DNA of 64,000 bases from Bradyrhizobium sp. CCGUVB4N (GTDB lineage Bacteria; Pseudomonadota; Alphaproteobacteria; Rhizobiales; Xanthobacteraceae): contig NZ_JANADP010000001.1 in NCBI RefSeq assembly GCF_024199945.1, positions 2,666,001 to 2,730,000 of the forward strand. Reading direction: 5' to 3'. The notes beneath the pieces are model-generated. The model saw nothing but the letters and a program-made list of their open reading frames with translations. It searched no databases and was not told where the DNA came from. Of this stretch, positions 20,350 to 31,921 are shown one piece after another. Each line of letters opens with the position of its first letter. Position 1 is the first letter of the stretch. Made by a program: the position numbers and the translations under genes.

Positions 20350-22092
20350 ATGACGTTCATTCAAAACCTGCGGATTGGCACCAAGCTCGCCATCACCTCG
20401 GCGTTGACCATCGGCCTCGTCGCGTTGCAGATCTATCTGCAGATGAGTGGAGACGCCGAGGTCCAGAAGCTCAACGTTGGCGCGACGGGGCAGCAGGCGA
20501 TTGCGCAGAATGCCGCTGAGGCGAAGGCCTCGGTGCGCGGGATGCAGATCGGCATCCGTGATATCATGATGTCGTCCTCGCCGGCGGAGATGCAAAAGGC
20601 GGCCACCTATTTCAACGACCGGCAGGCGGCGGCTGAGAAATTCACCGGCGAAATGGCCAAGCTCTCGCGCTCGCCGGAGAATCGCAAACGCATCGATCGC
20701 CTCGCTGTGCTGATCGGCGACTTTCTGAAAGGCGAGCGGCAGATCGAGGCGATCCGCAAGCAGGAGCTCGCGCTCGACGGCAAGAGGGACGGCGAAGCGT
20801 CGGCGCAACTTGCGAAGCTGGTGGCCGAGGTCGATCGGGTCCGCAAGGAGACCCTGGCGCCGATCAACGAAGAGATATCGGCACTGACAGACCAGATCAC
20901 GGCATTCGCCAAGCAGAGGGCTATCGAGACCCGCGCGGAAGCAGAAACGGAAGCCGCCTCCGTCGCGCGGACGTCCTTCATCACGGGCGTGCTGGTCGCG
21001 CTGCTCCTGATCGGTGCCTGCATCTTCTCGGTCTTCAGCATCGCACGTCCGATGCGCGCGCTGACGGTCGCGATGGAAAAGCTCGCCGGCGGCGACTTCT
21101 CGGTGGTGCTGCCGGGACTCGGCCGCAAGGACGAGGTTGGCGAGGTCGCCGGCGCGGTCGAGAAATTCAAGATCGTGTCGGAGCAGAAGGCGCACCAGGA
21201 AGCGGAAGCCAAGATGCGCCAGGATCAAATCGCGGCCGAGCAGCGCAAGCTGGAGATGCGCAGGCTCGCCGACAGTTTCGAAGGCGCCGTCGGCGAGATT
21301 GTCGGCACGGTATCGTCGGCTTCGACCGAGCTCGAAGCCTCCGCCACGACGCTGACCTCGACTGCGGAGCGCACGCAACAGCTCACCACCGTCGTCGCAG
21401 CAGCCTCGGAGGAAGCCTCCACCAATGTGCAGTCGGTGGCATCGGCGACCGAGGAACTATCGTCCTCGATCACCGAGATCAGCCGTCAGGTGCAGGAATC
21501 CGCGCGGGTGGCGAGCGAGGCCGTCGGCCAGGCCCGCAATACGACCGAGCGCGTCAGCGAACTGTCGCGGGCGGCGACGCGTATCGGCGACGTCGTCGAG
21601 TTGATCAACACCATCGCAGGCCAGACCAACCTCCTGGCGCTCAACGCTACGATCGAGGCGGCGCGCGCCGGCGAAGCCGGCCGCGGCTTTGCCGTGGTCG
21701 CTTCCGAAGTCAAGGCGCTCGCCGAGCAGACGGCAAAGGCGACCGGCGAGATCGGCCAGCAGATCTCCGGCATCCAGACCGCAACGCAGGAATCCGTTGG
21801 TGCCATCAAGGACATCAGCGACACCATCGAAAAGCTGTCCGAGATCTCCTCGACCATCGCAGCCGCCGTGGAAGAGCAGGGCGCGGCGACACAGGAGATT
21901 TCCCGCAACGTGCAGCAGGCCGCGCACGGCACGCATCAGGTTTCAGCCAACATCACCGACGTGCAGCGTGGCGCGAGCGAGACCGGATCTGCGTCCTCGC
22001 AGGTGCTGTCCGCCGCGCAGATGCTGTCCACCGACAGCGACCGCCTGAAGCTGGAAGTGGGCAAATTCCTGGAGACGGTGCGGGCGGCCTGA
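20350..22092 (+). CDS. Methyl-accepting chemotaxis protein 1 of 4
   Basis: A 580-residue transmembrane chemoreceptor. Order: membrane span about 12-32, periplasmic helical sensor about 33-208, second span about 209-231 ([20 protein letters not shown]), HAMP about 232-285 and a long cytoplasmic coiled coil with the CheA/CheW-binding tip [20 protein letters not shown]. It ends FLETVRAA without the NWETF-type CheR-binding pentapeptide. The start ATG gives [16 protein letters not shown] and follows GGGA; the open frame extends 42 codons further 5' but those codons do not look like a receptor start. It is the first of four consecutive receptor genes with near-identical signalling halves. Confidence 0.93.
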   Translation: MTFIQNLRIGTKLAITSALTIGLVALQIYLQMSGDAEVQKLNVGATGQQAIAQNAAEAKASVRGMQIGIRDIMMSSSPAEMQKAATYFNDRQAAAEKFTGEMAKLSRSPENRKRIDRLAVLIGDFLKGERQIEAIRKQELALDGKRDGEASAQLAKLVAEVDRVRKETLAPINEEISALTDQITAFAKQRAIETRAEAETEAASVARTSFITGVLVALLLIGACIFSVFSIARPMRALTVAMEKLAGGDFSVVLPGLGRKDEVGEVAGAVEKFKIVSEQKAHQEAEAKMRQDQIAAEQRKLEMRRLADSFEGAVGEIVGTVSSASTELEASATTLTSTAERTQQLTTVVAAASEEASTNVQSVASATEELSSSITEISRQVQESARVASEAVGQARNTTERVSELSRAATRIGDVVELINTIAGQTNLLALNATIEAARAGEAGRGFAVVASEVKALAEQTAKATGEIGQQISGIQTATQESVGAIKDISDTIEKLSEISSTIAAAVEEQGAATQEISRNVQQAAHGTHQVSANITDVQRGASETGSASSQVLSAAQMLSTDSDRLKLEVGKFLETVRAA

Positions 22093-22270
22093 TCAAACCC
22101 CGGCGGGAGTTCTGCGTCCTGCGCAACTCTCGCGCAGTGATTGGCGCATTCATCGCGACCGAACCCCCGTGTTTCTACGGCGAACACGGTTAAGGGAACC
22201 GGAAAGAATTTGCGTGAAGGTCATGGAAATTCAGCCGCTTGCGCGGTGATCTCCGCGAAGGATTCAAGTC

Positions 22271-23977
22271 ATGCATTTTCTCGGCCGCTTCCGCATCCTG
22301 AGCAAGATCCTCGGGATCGTCGTCCTGCTGTGCGGGATCGGCGCGGCGATTGCCTGGATCGGTGTCTCTGCCCTCAGCGATCTCAGCGAAAAGGCCGACG
22401 TGATGTCGACCTCCGCACGGCGGTCCTTGCTCGCGGCCCGCGCCAACCAGAACGTCATCGCGCTGAATCGCGCGGAATTCCGTAGTGCGCTCGACCCCCG
22501 TGATGACAACCGGCTCGCCGCGCGCGAGGTGATCAACGCTCAGCTCAAGCAGTATCAGGAGCGCTTCGACGAGGTCAGCCAGACCCCGGACGAGAAAGCC
22601 AAGGCGCTGCTCCCGGGCGTGCGCGACGCCTTCTCGGCCTACAAGACCCAGATGGATGCAACGCTTGCGGCAGTCGAAGCAGAGAAAGCATCGAAGCTGA
22701 GCGAGAGCGCCGACAAGCTGCGCGACGCGGCCCTCAAGAGCAGGACCGCCGCTGAAAATCTCCAGGGCAAGGTCCGTGAGCTCGCCGATCGCCTCAACGC
22801 CCGCGTCGAGGAGAAGAGCAAGGAGGCGCGCGAGCAGTACGAATCGACGTCGCGTTTCCTGATCGTCCTCGCAGGCCTCGGTGTCGTCATCGGCGGCGTA
22901 TTGGGCTTCGTCATCGGCCAGTACGGCATCGCCAAGCCGATCCGCATGATCGTCGGCGTGCTGCAGGACCTCGCCAGCGGCAAGTATGAGGTTCAGATCG
23001 TCGGCCTCGATCGCAAGGACGAGGTTGGAGAAGTTGCCAAGACGGCGGAAGTATTCCGCGACAACGGCCTCGCCAAGATCCGCATGGAAGCCGAGCAGAA
23101 GGAGGCGGAGAGCCGCGCAGCAGCGCAGCGTCGTCAGGACATGCTGCAGCTGGCCGACCAGTTCGAGAGCGCGGTCGGCGAGGTGATCGAGACCGTGAGC
23201 TCGGCTTCGACCGAGCTGGAGGCGTCCGCGACGACGCTGACGTCGACCGCCGAGCATGCGCAGCAGCTCGCGACCGTGGTGGCCTCGGCCTCCGAGGAAG
23301 CTTCCACCAACGTGCAGTCGGTCGCGTCCGCGACCGAGGAGCTGTCGTCCTCGATCACCGAGATCAGCCGCCAGGTTCAGGAGTCGGCGCGCGTGGCGAG
23401 CGAGGCGGTCGGTCAGGCCCGCACCACGACCGATCGCGTCGGCGAGCTGTCCAAGGCGGCAACGCGCATCGGCGACGTCGTCGAGCTGATCAACACCATC
23501 GCCGGCCAGACCAATCTGCTGGCGCTCAATGCCACGATCGAAGCGGCGCGCGCCGGCGAAGCCGGCCGCGGCTTTGCCGTGGTCGCGTCCGAGGTCAAGG
23601 CCCTGGCCGAGCAGACCGCGAAGGCGACAGGCGAAATCGGCCAGCAGATTTCCGGCATCCAGGCCGCCACCCAGGAATCGGTCGGCGCCATCAAGGACAT
23701 CAGCGACACCATCGAACGCCTCTCGGAGATATCCTCGGCGATTGCGGCCGCGGTGGAAGAGCAGGGCGCGGCGACGCAGGAGATTTCCCGCAACGTCGCG
23801 CAAGCCTCGCAGGGCACCCAGCAGGTGTCGTCCAACATCACCGAGGTGCAACGCGGGGCCAGCGAGACCGGATCGGCCTCCTCGCAGGTGCTGTCGGCGG
23901 CACAGTCGCTATCTGGCGACAGCAACCGCCTCAAGGTCGAGGTCGGGAAGTTTCTCGGCACCGTTCGCGCGGCCTGA
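22271..23977 (+). CDS. Methyl-accepting chemotaxis protein 2 of 4
   Basis: A 568-residue chemoreceptor with TM1 about 10-32, a charged all-helical periplasmic region, TM2 about 197-219 ([20 protein letters not shown]), HAMP and the same signalling module as its neighbours, ending FLGTVRAA. The sensor differs strongly in sequence from receptor 1, while from about residue 295 onward the two proteins are nearly the same at protein level and similar at DNA level. The intergenic gap from receptor 1 is 178 bases. A perfect 28-base palindrome follows the stop. Confidence 0.93.
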   Translation: MHFLGRFRILSKILGIVVLLCGIGAAIAWIGVSALSDLSEKADVMSTSARRSLLAARANQNVIALNRAEFRSALDPRDDNRLAAREVINAQLKQYQERFDEVSQTPDEKAKALLPGVRDAFSAYKTQMDATLAAVEAEKASKLSESADKLRDAALKSRTAAENLQGKVRELADRLNARVEEKSKEAREQYESTSRFLIVLAGLGVVIGGVLGFVIGQYGIAKPIRMIVGVLQDLASGKYEVQIVGLDRKDEVGEVAKTAEVFRDNGLAKIRMEAEQKEAESRAAAQRRQDMLQLADQFESAVGEVIETVSSASTELEASATTLTSTAEHAQQLATVVASASEEASTNVQSVASATEELSSSITEISRQVQESARVASEAVGQARTTTDRVGELSKAATRIGDVVELINTIAGQTNLLALNATIEAARAGEAGRGFAVVASEVKALAEQTAKATGEIGQQISGIQAATQESVGAIKDISDTIERLSEISSAIAAAVEEQGAATQEISRNVAQASQGTQQVSSNITEVQRGASETGSASSQVLSAAQSLSGDSNRLKVEVGKFLGTVRAA

Positions 23978-24002
23978 CGCGCCCCCCAATGGACACGAGT
24001 TA

Positions 24003-24030
24003 CAAACGCCGCGCGATCGCGCGGCGTTTG
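24003..24030. terminator. Perfect 28-base palindrome, probable terminator of receptor 2
   Basis: CAAACGCCGCGCGATC continuing to its exact mirror GATCGCGCGGCGTTTG, 26 bases after the stop codon. The T run is only three bases, so termination efficiency is uncertain. It would separate receptor 2 from receptor 3 transcriptionally. Confidence 0.6.
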
Positions 24031-24170
24031 CGCACGCACATGTTGCGCCGCCGCGACGAATGAGATGCAGGGTTAACCTTCCGGAAAAGCGACGCAGGCA
24101 TGATCCCCGCAATATTCCGGGTGCTGAGTCGCCCGTCTGTATTGCGTCTTGAGCGTTTTGGAGCACCTTC

Positions 24171-26141
24171 ATGAGCGGTCTTTCCATCCGCCTGACCCAC
24201 AAGGTCATGGCGATCGGACTCTTCGGCCTCGTCGGACTGGTCGCCTTCGGCGCGATCTACGAGATCGGCAGCCTCTCCCAGGACGCCTCCCGCGACGTCG
24301 CCAACCGCGCCCGTGCGATCGCCGACCTCAACAAGCAGATCTCGATCGAGATGCTGGAGGCCCGCCGCAACGAGAAGAATTTTCAGCAGCGCCGCAACGA
24401 GAGCTATGCCAAGGCGCATGCCGAACTGATCGGCCCGATCAACCGCGATTTCGACGAGGTCGAACGGCTGATGTCGGCAGGCGGCATGGGGGCCCTGTCC
24501 GACAGGACCAGGCAGGCCCAGGAGGGCTTCAGGCGCTACACCGCGGATTTCAATGCTCTGGTCGCTGCCGAAACCAGGCTCGGGCTGAACGAGACGCTCG
24601 GCCTGTCCGGCTCGCTCCGCGCCGCGGTGCATGACATCGAGGCGAAGCTGAAGGAGGTCGACGATCCCAGGTCGACGAGCTGGATGCTGATGATGCGCCG
24701 GCACGAGAAGGATTTCATGCTGCGGCGCGACCCAAAATACATTGCCGAAGTAAAGAAGGCCGCGGTTGAATTCTCCAAGGCGATCGAGGTCGTCGCCGTT
24801 CCCACGGCGGCGATGAACGACATCACGGCCAAGCTCCAGAAGTACCTGGCCGAGTTCGCGGCCTGGGCCGAGACCGCACAACAGAGTGCGGCCCTGGATG
24901 CCAGCATGATGAAGACCTTCCGCGAGCTTGAGCCGGGGATGGCCGAGGTGCGGACCACGGTCGATGCCATGTACAGGCAGGCCGATGCCGCCGAGGCCGC
25001 GACCCGCGACGCCGTCCGGTTCTGGATGATGATCGCCTTCGGCATCACGGTCGTCGTTCTTGCCGCGGTCGGCTTCCTGCTCGGGCGCTCGATCTCGCAG
25101 GCGTTGTCCGGCATGGTCGATGCGATGACGCGGCTTGCGCGCGGCGAGCTCTCGATTGCGGTACCCGGCATCGGACGCAAGGACGAGATCGGCGAGATGG
25201 CCGGTGCGGTCGAGGTGTTCCGAACCAACATGACGGAGGCCGACCGGCTGCGCGCCGAGCAGGCGGAAGCCGACACGCGACGGCGTGCGCAGCGCAAGGC
25301 GGACATGAAGCGGCTCGCCGATGATTTCGAAGGCGCGGTCGGCGAGATCATCGAGACCGTCTCATCGGCGGCAACCGAGCTCGAAGCCTCTTCCAATACA
25401 CTGACGCGCGCGGCCGAGCGCTCCAACGGGCTCGCCACTTCGGTGGCGTCGGCCTCGGAGGAAGCATCCGCGAATGTGCAGTCGGTATCGTCCGCGAGCG
25501 AGGAGATGACGTCGTCGATCTCCGAGATCAGCCGTCAGGTGCAGGAATCGGCACGCGTCGCCGACGTCGCTGTCGAGCAGGCGCAGCGCACCAATGCGCG
25601 CGTCGGTGAGCTGACCAAGGCGGCGGGGCGCATTGGCGATGTCGTCGAATTGATCAACACCATCGCCGGCCAGACCAATCTGCTGGCGCTCAACGCCACG
25701 ATCGAGGCTGCGCGCGCCGGTGAGGCGGGCCGGGGGTTCGCCGTGGTGGCGAGCGAGGTGAAGGCGCTGGCTGAGCAGACCGCGAAAGCAACCGGCGAGA
25801 TCGGCCAGCACATCGGCGCGATCCAGAACGCGACGGAGGACTCGGTCAGCGCGATCAGGGAGATCGGCGACACCATCGCGCGGATGTCGGAAATCTCCTC
25901 GACTATCGCCGCCGCCGTCGAGGAGCAGGGCGCCGCCACGCAGGAAATCTCCCGCAACATTCAGCATGCCGCGCAGGGCACCACCAACGTGTCGGCCAAT
26001 ATCGGCGAGGTCCAGCGCGGTGCGGGCGAGACCGGAGCTGCGTCCGCCCAGGTGCATTCGGCGGCGCAATCGCTGTCGCAGGAGAGCAACCGGTTGAAGA
26101 GCGAAGTCGCGCGCTTCCTCGATTCCGTGCGCGCGGCATGA
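24171..26141 (+). CDS. Methyl-accepting chemotaxis protein 3 of 4, HBM-type sensor
   Basis: The longest of the four (656 aa) because its periplasmic part (about 34-283) is larger. That part holds two related helix motifs, [18 protein letters not shown] and [17 protein letters not shown], the hallmark of the helical bimodular (HBM) sensor, known in other bacteria to bind organic acids such as TCA intermediates. TM1 is about 11-33 and TM2 about 284-306, then HAMP and the common signalling module ending FLDSVRAA. The ATG follows GAGCACCTTC. The ligand here cannot be read from sequence. Confidence 0.93.
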   Translation: MSGLSIRLTHKVMAIGLFGLVGLVAFGAIYEIGSLSQDASRDVANRARAIADLNKQISIEMLEARRNEKNFQQRRNESYAKAHAELIGPINRDFDEVERLMSAGGMGALSDRTRQAQEGFRRYTADFNALVAAETRLGLNETLGLSGSLRAAVHDIEAKLKEVDDPRSTSWMLMMRRHEKDFMLRRDPKYIAEVKKAAVEFSKAIEVVAVPTAAMNDITAKLQKYLAEFAAWAETAQQSAALDASMMKTFRELEPGMAEVRTTVDAMYRQADAAEAATRDAVRFWMMIAFGITVVVLAAVGFLLGRSISQALSGMVDAMTRLARGELSIAVPGIGRKDEIGEMAGAVEVFRTNMTEADRLRAEQAEADTRRRAQRKADMKRLADDFEGAVGEIIETVSSAATELEASSNTLTRAAERSNGLATSVASASEEASANVQSVSSASEEMTSSISEISRQVQESARVADVAVEQAQRTNARVGELTKAAGRIGDVVELINTIAGQTNLLALNATIEAARAGEAGRGFAVVASEVKALAEQTAKATGEIGQHIGAIQNATEDSVSAIREIGDTIARMSEISSTIAAAVEEQGAATQEISRNIQHAAQGTTNVSANIGEVQRGAGETGAASAQVHSAAQSLSQESNRLKSEVARFLDSVRAA

Positions 26142-26425
26142 TGGTGAAGGTCGCCATGGACCGATGCAGCGTCGAATTGGTGTGCTGGTGTGGCGCTGCG
26201 GGATATTGGCGCGATCGCAACAAATAGTTGCAGCCGGGTTAAGTATCGAGAATCGGCAAAACCGTAGTTCTCCTAGGCTCTTGTTAACGCCTGTTTGCAA
26301 CTATGGGCGCAATCTTACCGGATAAGAACCAGCCAGCATTATTGGAATGACCACCGCCCACCGTCCGCCGCGACGGTCGCGGCGCGGGTGATTTGTGCGT
26401 TCAGCTATCATCGGGATTTGTCGTG

Positions 26426-28114
26426 ATGTCGAAGTTGTCGATCGTCTTCAAGCTTCTGACCGTGTTGTCGGTCCTCGTGCTCTCGCTCGCGGGCGTCGGC
26501 GTCGTGGCGATCGGCACCATGCAGAGCATCAACTCCCACACCGTCGAGATCGCGCAGAGCTGGCTGCCGAGCGTTCGCGCGCTCGGCTCGATCCGTGCCG
26601 ATGTCAACGAACTCCGCGTCGCGCTCCGCCTCCACCTGATGCAGGACACGGCCGAGGGCAAGGAGGCGGCCGAGAAGCGCCTCGCCTCGCTGCGCGAACG
26701 CATCGAGCAGACCCGTAAGACCTACGAGCCGCTGATCACGTCCGCCGAGGAGCGCTCCATCTACGGGCAATGGACGACGGCCTGGGGCGAATATCTCAAT
26801 GGCGTGCAGGAAGTCATGGCGCTGTCGCGCAAGAGCCCAGGCAAGTTCCCGGCCGACGCCAACGAGCTGCTGCAGACCAAGGTCGCAAAGATGGCCCAGG
26901 CGGCCGATCCGCTGCTGACGAAGGACATCGAGCTCAACAATCGCGGGGCCGAACTGGAGACCCAGCAGGCGGCTGACAGCTACGCCACGATCTTCCGCGT
27001 GCTGGTCGGCATCATCATCGCCTCGGTCGCGATCGCGATCGGCGCTGCCTATTATCTCGTGCGCGACGTGTCGCGCGGCATTGCCTCGATCATCAAGCCG
27101 ATGCAGTCGCTCGGCGAGGGCGACCTCTCGGCCGACGTGCCGCATCGCGGCGAGAAGACCGAAATCGGCTCGATGGCGGATGCGCTCCAGATCTTCAAGG
27201 AAGCGCTGATCGCCAAGAAGGCCGCCGACGAGGCGGCCGCGCGCGATGCCGAAGCCAAGATCGAACGCGGCCGCCGCGTCGATGCCATCACCCGCAAGTT
27301 CGAGGCCATGATCGGCGAAGTCGTCGGCACCGTCTCCTCGGCCTCGACCGAGCTCGAGGCATCCGCAACGACGTTGACCAACACCGCCCAGCGCGGTCAG
27401 GAGCTCTCGACCGCGGTCGCAGCCGCCTCCGAGGAAGCTTCGACCAACGTGCAGTCGGTCGCCTCGGCCTCGGAAGAGCTGTCGTCCTCCGTCACCGAGA
27501 TCAGCCGCCGCGTGCAGGATTCGGCGCGCATGGCCGCGGAAGCGGTCGACCAGGCGGCGCGGACCAATGCGCGCGTCAACGAGCTGTCGCAAGCAGCCTC
27601 CCGTATCGGCGACGTCGTCGAGCTCATCAACACCATCGCGGGCCAGACCAATCTGCTGGCGCTGAACGCCACCATCGAGGCGGCGCGCGCCGGCGAGGCC
27701 GGCCGCGGCTTCGCCGTCGTCGCCTCCGAGGTCAAGGCGCTGGCCGAGCAGACCGCGAAGGCGACCGGCGAGATCGGCGCACAGGTCGCAGGCATCCAGG
27801 CCGCGACGCAGGAATCGGTCAACGCGATCCAGGAGATCGGCGGCACCATCGAGCGGCTGTCGGAAGTGTCGTCCGCGATCGCCGCCGCCGTCGAGGAGCA
27901 GGGCGCCGCCACGCAGGAGATCTCGCGCAACGTGCAGCAGGCCTCGCTCGGCACGCAGGAAGTCTCGATGAACATCACCGACGTGCAGCGCGGTGCGATC
28001 GAGACCGGCTCGGCCTCGACGCAAGTGCTCTCGGCGGCGAAGTCGCTGGCGACCGACAGCACCCGCCTCAAGGTCGAGGTCGCGCAGTTCCTGGAATCGG
28101 TCCGCGCGGCCTGA
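26426..28114 (+). CDS. Methyl-accepting chemotaxis protein 4 of 4, 4HB-type sensor
   Basis: A 562-residue receptor. The start [21 protein letters not shown] is TM1; the sensor (about 30-188) has the four-helix-bundle MCP pattern, with [21 protein letters not shown] and [16 protein letters not shown]2 is about 189-211 ([20 protein letters not shown]), then HAMP and the shared module ending FLESVRAA. I chose ATG at 26426 since upstream codons do not resemble a receptor start. It is convergent with the DUF2339 gene, whose stop lies three bases beyond this one. Confidence 0.93.
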   Translation: MSKLSIVFKLLTVLSVLVLSLAGVGVVAIGTMQSINSHTVEIAQSWLPSVRALGSIRADVNELRVALRLHLMQDTAEGKEAAEKRLASLRERIEQTRKTYEPLITSAEERSIYGQWTTAWGEYLNGVQEVMALSRKSPGKFPADANELLQTKVAKMAQAADPLLTKDIELNNRGAELETQQAADSYATIFRVLVGIIIASVAIAIGAAYYLVRDVSRGIASIIKPMQSLGEGDLSADVPHRGEKTEIGSMADALQIFKEALIAKKAADEAAARDAEAKIERGRRVDAITRKFEAMIGEVVGTVSSASTELEASATTLTNTAQRGQELSTAVAAASEEASTNVQSVASASEELSSSVTEISRRVQDSARMAAEAVDQAARTNARVNELSQAASRIGDVVELINTIAGQTNLLALNATIEAARAGEAGRGFAVVASEVKALAEQTAKATGEIGAQVAGIQAATQESVNAIQEIGGTIERLSEVSSAIAAAVEEQGAATQEISRNVQQASLGTQEVSMNITDVQRGAIETGSASTQVLSAAKSLATDSTRLKVEVAQFLESVRAA

Positions 28115-28117
28115 TCC

Positions 28118-30838
28118 TCAACTGCCTGTCTGCGGAGCCGGCGGCGGGACCTGCCGCCGGAACAGGATGCGCTGGTAGAGCCAGCCGATCGCCACCAGCA
28201 CGACGCCGAGGCACATGAACGACAGCGCGCGGTAGACGCCGGTCAGCGTCGACATGTCGATCACGAAGGCCTTCAGGATCGTCAGCGCGATGACGGCGGC
28301 CGACGCCAGCCGCGCCCGCTCGGAGTTGAGCGCTATGCCGATGCCGAGCAGCACGACGCCGAAGGCGAGCCAGCCGATCGAATAGGTGTATTGCTCCGCC
28401 CCCGTGGTCTCGCCGGTGGTAAGGAATGGGCCATGATAGAAGCGGCGGATCTCCAGCGTCAGGTACGACAGCGCAAACACCAGCGCCGCGCCCGCAATCG
28501 TATTCGCATAGATCTTGCCGCGTGCACCGACCACCGCATAGGCGAGCAGCAGCATCAGCACCGCCGGCAGCGCGTAGCAGAGCAGCAGCAAATTGAACAC
28601 GGCGCCGCCGACATCGATGTGCCAGATCAGCGGGTTTTCCAGGAACAGCAGGCCGAACACGCTGATGAAGCCGGCGATCGCGGTGAGCAGAAGCGCGCCG
28701 ATATTGTGCACGATGCTGTGGCTGCGCAGCCGCAATCGTTCCAGCCCGATCGCCATCGCCAGTGACACGCAGACCTGGAGGCCTGCTTCGAGCAGTGACG
28801 GCGCTGCGATCATGTCGCCGCCGGTTGCGAGATGGCGGACCTCCATGAAGGCGAGCAGCGCGGTGAACAGGATCGCGGCCGCTTCCACCATGCGCAGCGG
28901 CGCGTCGTCAGCGCGTCGGCGGAGGAATCTGCTCGCCGCCCAGAACGAGGCCGCGGGCAGGCCGTAGCCCCACAGCAGCCAGTTGAAGATCGGCGTGGTA
29001 CCGACGGCATCGCCGACGATGCGGGGATCATAGAGGATGCGCGCGGTGACGATGCTGGCGAAGACGGCGGCGAGCCAGCGTAGGAACGGAATCGGCCGCT
29101 GCAGCGCGATCCAGGCGGTGCCGAGCGACATCAGCGCCAGCGCGATGGTGAGCCAGCCCTTCTCCAGCGCGAAGGTCAGCGCCAGCGCCAGCGCGCCGAG
29201 CGTGCCGGTCGCAAACAGCGCCGTCGAGATCGCGACGCCCGGTCGGGTCTCGCGGCGGGTCAGCGTTTCCGTCGCGAACCCAAAGGCCGCGGCGAGCAGC
29301 ACCGCGAGGATCGCGAACGGGATCGAGCGGTCGAGATGAGCGATGCGGGCGTAGAGCGCGACCAGGATCGCGATCGGCGTGGCGACACCCGCCGCCGACC
29401 ACACCACGGGAATGATCGCCGAATTCGAACGCCCTTGCGCCAGGAAGCCCGCAATGCCGAAGCCGGCGGCGAAGATCGCGGCCATCATCAGATGCAGCGT
29501 CACCGCGCTGTCGGTGGCCGTCGGCGTGATGCCGGGCATCGGGCCGCCCGGCAGCACCAGCATGTCGGGATTGGCGCGCACGGCCCATTCGGCGAACACG
29601 ATGAACACGGTCGCAGCCGCAGCGCCCAGCGCACCGGCCGCGGCCTCCGCGCGCCAGGCGACGAACAGCGTCGCCGCAACAAGCAGTGTATAGGCAATCA
29701 GCGCGAGATCGGCATGCGCGCTCGACAGCACGATCAGCATCGCGCCGAACAGATAGGCGCCGAGTGCGCTCGACGACACCGGCTCGATCTGTCCGTCCTC
29801 GATGGTCGGGCCGAACATGAAGCCGCAGACGACGAGCAGCGCGGCCAGCACGAAGCCCGCGATCACATGGAAGGCATGCGGCGCAACCTGCAATTCACTG
29901 GTATCGAGTCCCGGGAAGACCCAGAGCACGGCGAAGACGATCGTCGTCACGGCGAGCCAGCGCCACAGCCGGATGCGGGCGAGGCCAAAGCTCGCGGCAG
30001 TGACGATGGCGAGATAGATGTACAGCGCCCAATAGTCCGGCTTGCCGCTCGAGACGAGCACCGGCGTCGCGAACGCGCCGACCACGCCGAGGCCGGCGAG
30101 TGCCGGCCCGTGCAGCAGCGCGGCTGCGAGCGTGCCGAGCGCGACGAGGCCGAGCAGCACGAAGGCCGTGGCAGGCACCAGGAAATCATAGAGTGCGTAG
30201 GCGGCGTAGACGGTTGCGAACGCGACCGCGGTCCCGGCCGCGGTGAGGATCGCGGGGATGTTGGCGATCGGCAGTGCCGCGATGGTGGAGATGCTCTCCT
30301 TGCGTCGCGTCCATTCCCCGGCGCACAGCAGCGCGAGCGCGAACAGGCCGCCGAGGAAGATGCGCACGCCGGGGCCAACCAGGCCGGCCTCGATCGAATA
30401 GCGCACCATGAAGAAGCCGCCGAGCGCGAGCGCAAGGCCGCCGATCCACACCACCCAGCGCGTACCGAGTCGTTCCTCGAAGCCCGGTTCTCTGGAAGCA
30501 GGAGCCGGCGTGGGCAGAGGCGGCGGCGCATCGGCCGCGGTGCTGGCTTCGGGCGGGGGCGGTGAGACGTCCTCGGTCACGAGAGGCGGCGGCGACACCT
30601 CAGCTTCGGCTTCGGGCGCAAGCGGCGGCGGCTCTGCCGCGCTCGTCGTGGGCGCGACAGCCTGCTCCTGGACCGGCATCAATGGCGGGGGCTGGACCTG
30701 TCGCTGCGCCTGCAGCGCGGCCTCCAGCGAGCCCAGCCGCCGGCGCAGCTCGGTCACCTGGTTCGACGCCTTCAGCGCGATCAGGAACGCGACGATCGCA
30801 AACATCACTGCAAAGACGTCGAAGGGGGCGTCGAACAT
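28118..30838 (-). CDS. DUF2339 multi-span membrane protein
   Basis: A 906-residue inner-membrane protein with more than twenty hydrophobic segments after a short N-terminal span and a Pro/Ala-rich linker (residues about 45-120). The DUF2339 signature appears at GTRWVVWIGGLALALGGFFMVRYSIEAGLVGPGVR. AGGAG lies six bases before the chosen ATG, five codons inside the longest frame. Function of DUF2339 is not established; it is often a stand-alone gene. A palindromic repeat lies between it and the NadQ-like gene upstream. Confidence 0.87.
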   Translation of the reverse strand: MFDAPFDVFAVMFAIVAFLIALKASNQVTELRRRLGSLEAALQAQRQVQPPPLMPVQEQAVAPTTSAAEPPPLAPEAEAEVSPPPLVTEDVSPPPPEASTAADAPPPLPTPAPASREPGFEERLGTRWVVWIGGLALALGGFFMVRYSIEAGLVGPGVRIFLGGLFALALLCAGEWTRRKESISTIAALPIANIPAILTAAGTAVAFATVYAAYALYDFLVPATAFVLLGLVALGTLAAALLHGPALAGLGVVGAFATPVLVSSGKPDYWALYIYLAIVTAASFGLARIRLWRWLAVTTIVFAVLWVFPGLDTSELQVAPHAFHVIAGFVLAALLVVCGFMFGPTIEDGQIEPVSSSALGAYLFGAMLIVLSSAHADLALIAYTLLVAATLFVAWRAEAAAGALGAAAATVFIVFAEWAVRANPDMLVLPGGPMPGITPTATDSAVTLHLMMAAIFAAGFGIAGFLAQGRSNSAIIPVVWSAAGVATPIAILVALYARIAHLDRSIPFAILAVLLAAAFGFATETLTRRETRPGVAISTALFATGTLGALALALTFALEKGWLTIALALMSLGTAWIALQRPIPFLRWLAAVFASIVTARILYDPRIVGDAVGTTPIFNWLLWGYGLPAASFWAASRFLRRRADDAPLRMVEAAAILFTALLAFMEVRHLATGGDMIAAPSLLEAGLQVCVSLAMAIGLERLRLRSHSIVHNIGALLLTAIAGFISVFGLLFLENPLIWHIDVGGAVFNLLLLCYALPAVLMLLLAYAVVGARGKIYANTIAGAALVFALSYLTLEIRRFYHGPFLTTGETTGAEQYTYSIGWLAFGVVLLGIGIALNSERARLASAAVIALTILKAFVIDMSTLTGVYRALSFMCLGVVLVAIGWLYQRILFRRQVPPPAPQTGS

Positions 30839-30892
30839 GAAGTCTCCTGGCAATCGGCGGGCAGGGGCCGATCGTATCTTGAGTCTTAGTCT

Positions 30893-30943
30893 TTGAGCAT
30901 GGTCTTGCCGGAAAACCGCTTCGCGCCTTTCCGGATCATGCTC
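30893..30943. repeat. Dispersed palindromic repeat, family G
   Basis: GAGCATGGTC-TTG-CCGGAAA at one side and TTTCCGG-ATCATGCTC at the other, around ACCGCTTCGCGCC. This hairpin type is very common in Bradyrhizobium. Its end runs into the stop codon of the NadQ-like gene. Confidence 0.75.
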
Positions 30944-31902
30944 TAGCGCCGGGAGCGTACGCGCAAGCCCGGCGCGGGTCGCTCCTGGAGCACGTCACGG
31001 CGGAAGCGATAGAGCGCCGCCGGTCTCCCGCCCGTCTGTGTCGACATCACGCCGGTCGGTTCGACCAGGGCTTCGGTTTCGACCAGACGGCGGAAATTCT
31101 GCTTGTGCAAATGGCGGCCGGAGATCGCCTCGACCGTGTACTGCAACTCAGTGAGTGTGAACTCGGCGGGCAAAAGTTCAAACACTACAGGGCGATACTT
31201 CAACTTTGCGCGCAGCCGCGCGATTCCCGTGGCGAGGATCCGACGGTGGTCGAACCGCATGGAGGTGCCGAGCGCGGGCAGCGCCTTGCGCGCCAATGCC
31301 GCAGGCCGGCCGTCGCGCCGCGCCTCCTCGACGAGGCCGGCCTCGTACAGAAGTTCATAGCGGTCGAGCACGCGCTCCTCGTCCCAGGCCGCACCGTCGA
31401 GGCCGAAATAGAACCGCACGCGATCTCTCCGCGGCAATGCGCGTGTGGTCTCCGGCGTCTCCTCCTCGGCCCATCTGTTGAGCTCCGGGATGATGTCGCG
31501 GGCGATGATCGCGGGCGGCGCCTCGCGCCAATCTTCCCAGGGGAAGAAGCGGTACCAGGGCTCGAAGCTCGCCGCATTCGCGGCGCCCTCGGCGGCGCGC
31601 GTCAGCGCCAGATAGCCGATCGACACCATATGCGCGCCGGTGTCGGCGGCCTCCGCATGACGGCCGCGGTCGCCAAAGGTGTAGAGCTGCTCGACATAGC
31701 CGAGCCGCAAGCCTGCCTGCTCGTCGACCCAGGCGCGCAGGCCGATCTCGAAGGTGCGATGGCTCGGCGCATCGAACGGGCCGAACGGCAATCCGGTCAA
31801 GCCGTCGCCGCCGCGCGCGGTCAGCACCTGCGGCTCGTGGTCTTCGATCGCGACGATCGCGGCCGTCAGGCCAATCTCGATCGGCGTCAGCTTTTCGCTC
31901 AT
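30943..31902 (-). CDS. nadQ: NadQ-family transcriptional regulator of NAD biosynthesis (COG4111-like)
   Basis: A 319-residue protein with a Nudix-like N-terminal half (about 1-150, including AIVAIEDHEPQVLTARGGDG and FGPFDAPSHRTFEIGLRAWV) and a C-terminal half containing a winged-helix-like segment (AEFTLTELQYTVEAISGRHLHKQNFRRLVET). This arrangement corresponds to the NAD regulator of alphaproteobacteria called NadQ, a repressor that senses NAD status through its Nudix-like domain. The two CTCA-N3-TGAG palindromes before nadA in this same window are its likely sites. It follows the phosphatase gene by 19 bases, so both may share a transcript. Assignment is from memory of the family; the nadABC link strengthens it. 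Confidence 0.72.
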   Translation of the reverse strand: MSEKLTPIEIGLTAAIVAIEDHEPQVLTARGGDGLTGLPFGPFDAPSHRTFEIGLRAWVDEQAGLRLGYVEQLYTFGDRGRHAEAADTGAHMVSIGYLALTRAAEGAANAASFEPWYRFFPWEDWREAPPAIIARDIIPELNRWAEEETPETTRALPRRDRVRFYFGLDGAAWDEERVLDRYELLYEAGLVEEARRDGRPAALARKALPALGTSMRFDHRRILATGIARLRAKLKYRPVVFELLPAEFTLTELQYTVEAISGRHLHKQNFRRLVETEALVEPTGVMSTQTGGRPAALYRFRRDVLQERPAPGLRVRSRR

Positions 31903-31921
31903 GCAATCACGATCGCTGATG

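Noticed and set aside
22190..23851. Long minus-strand frames opposite the chemoreceptor genes (also around 26408-28024)
   Set aside because: They mirror the repeated signalling modules and have no ribosome site or recognisable domain.
29336..30565. A 409-codon plus-strand frame opposite the DUF2339 gene
   Set aside because: Composition is that of an antisense shadow (His, Arg, Glu-rich); the opposite strand gives a coherent membrane protein.
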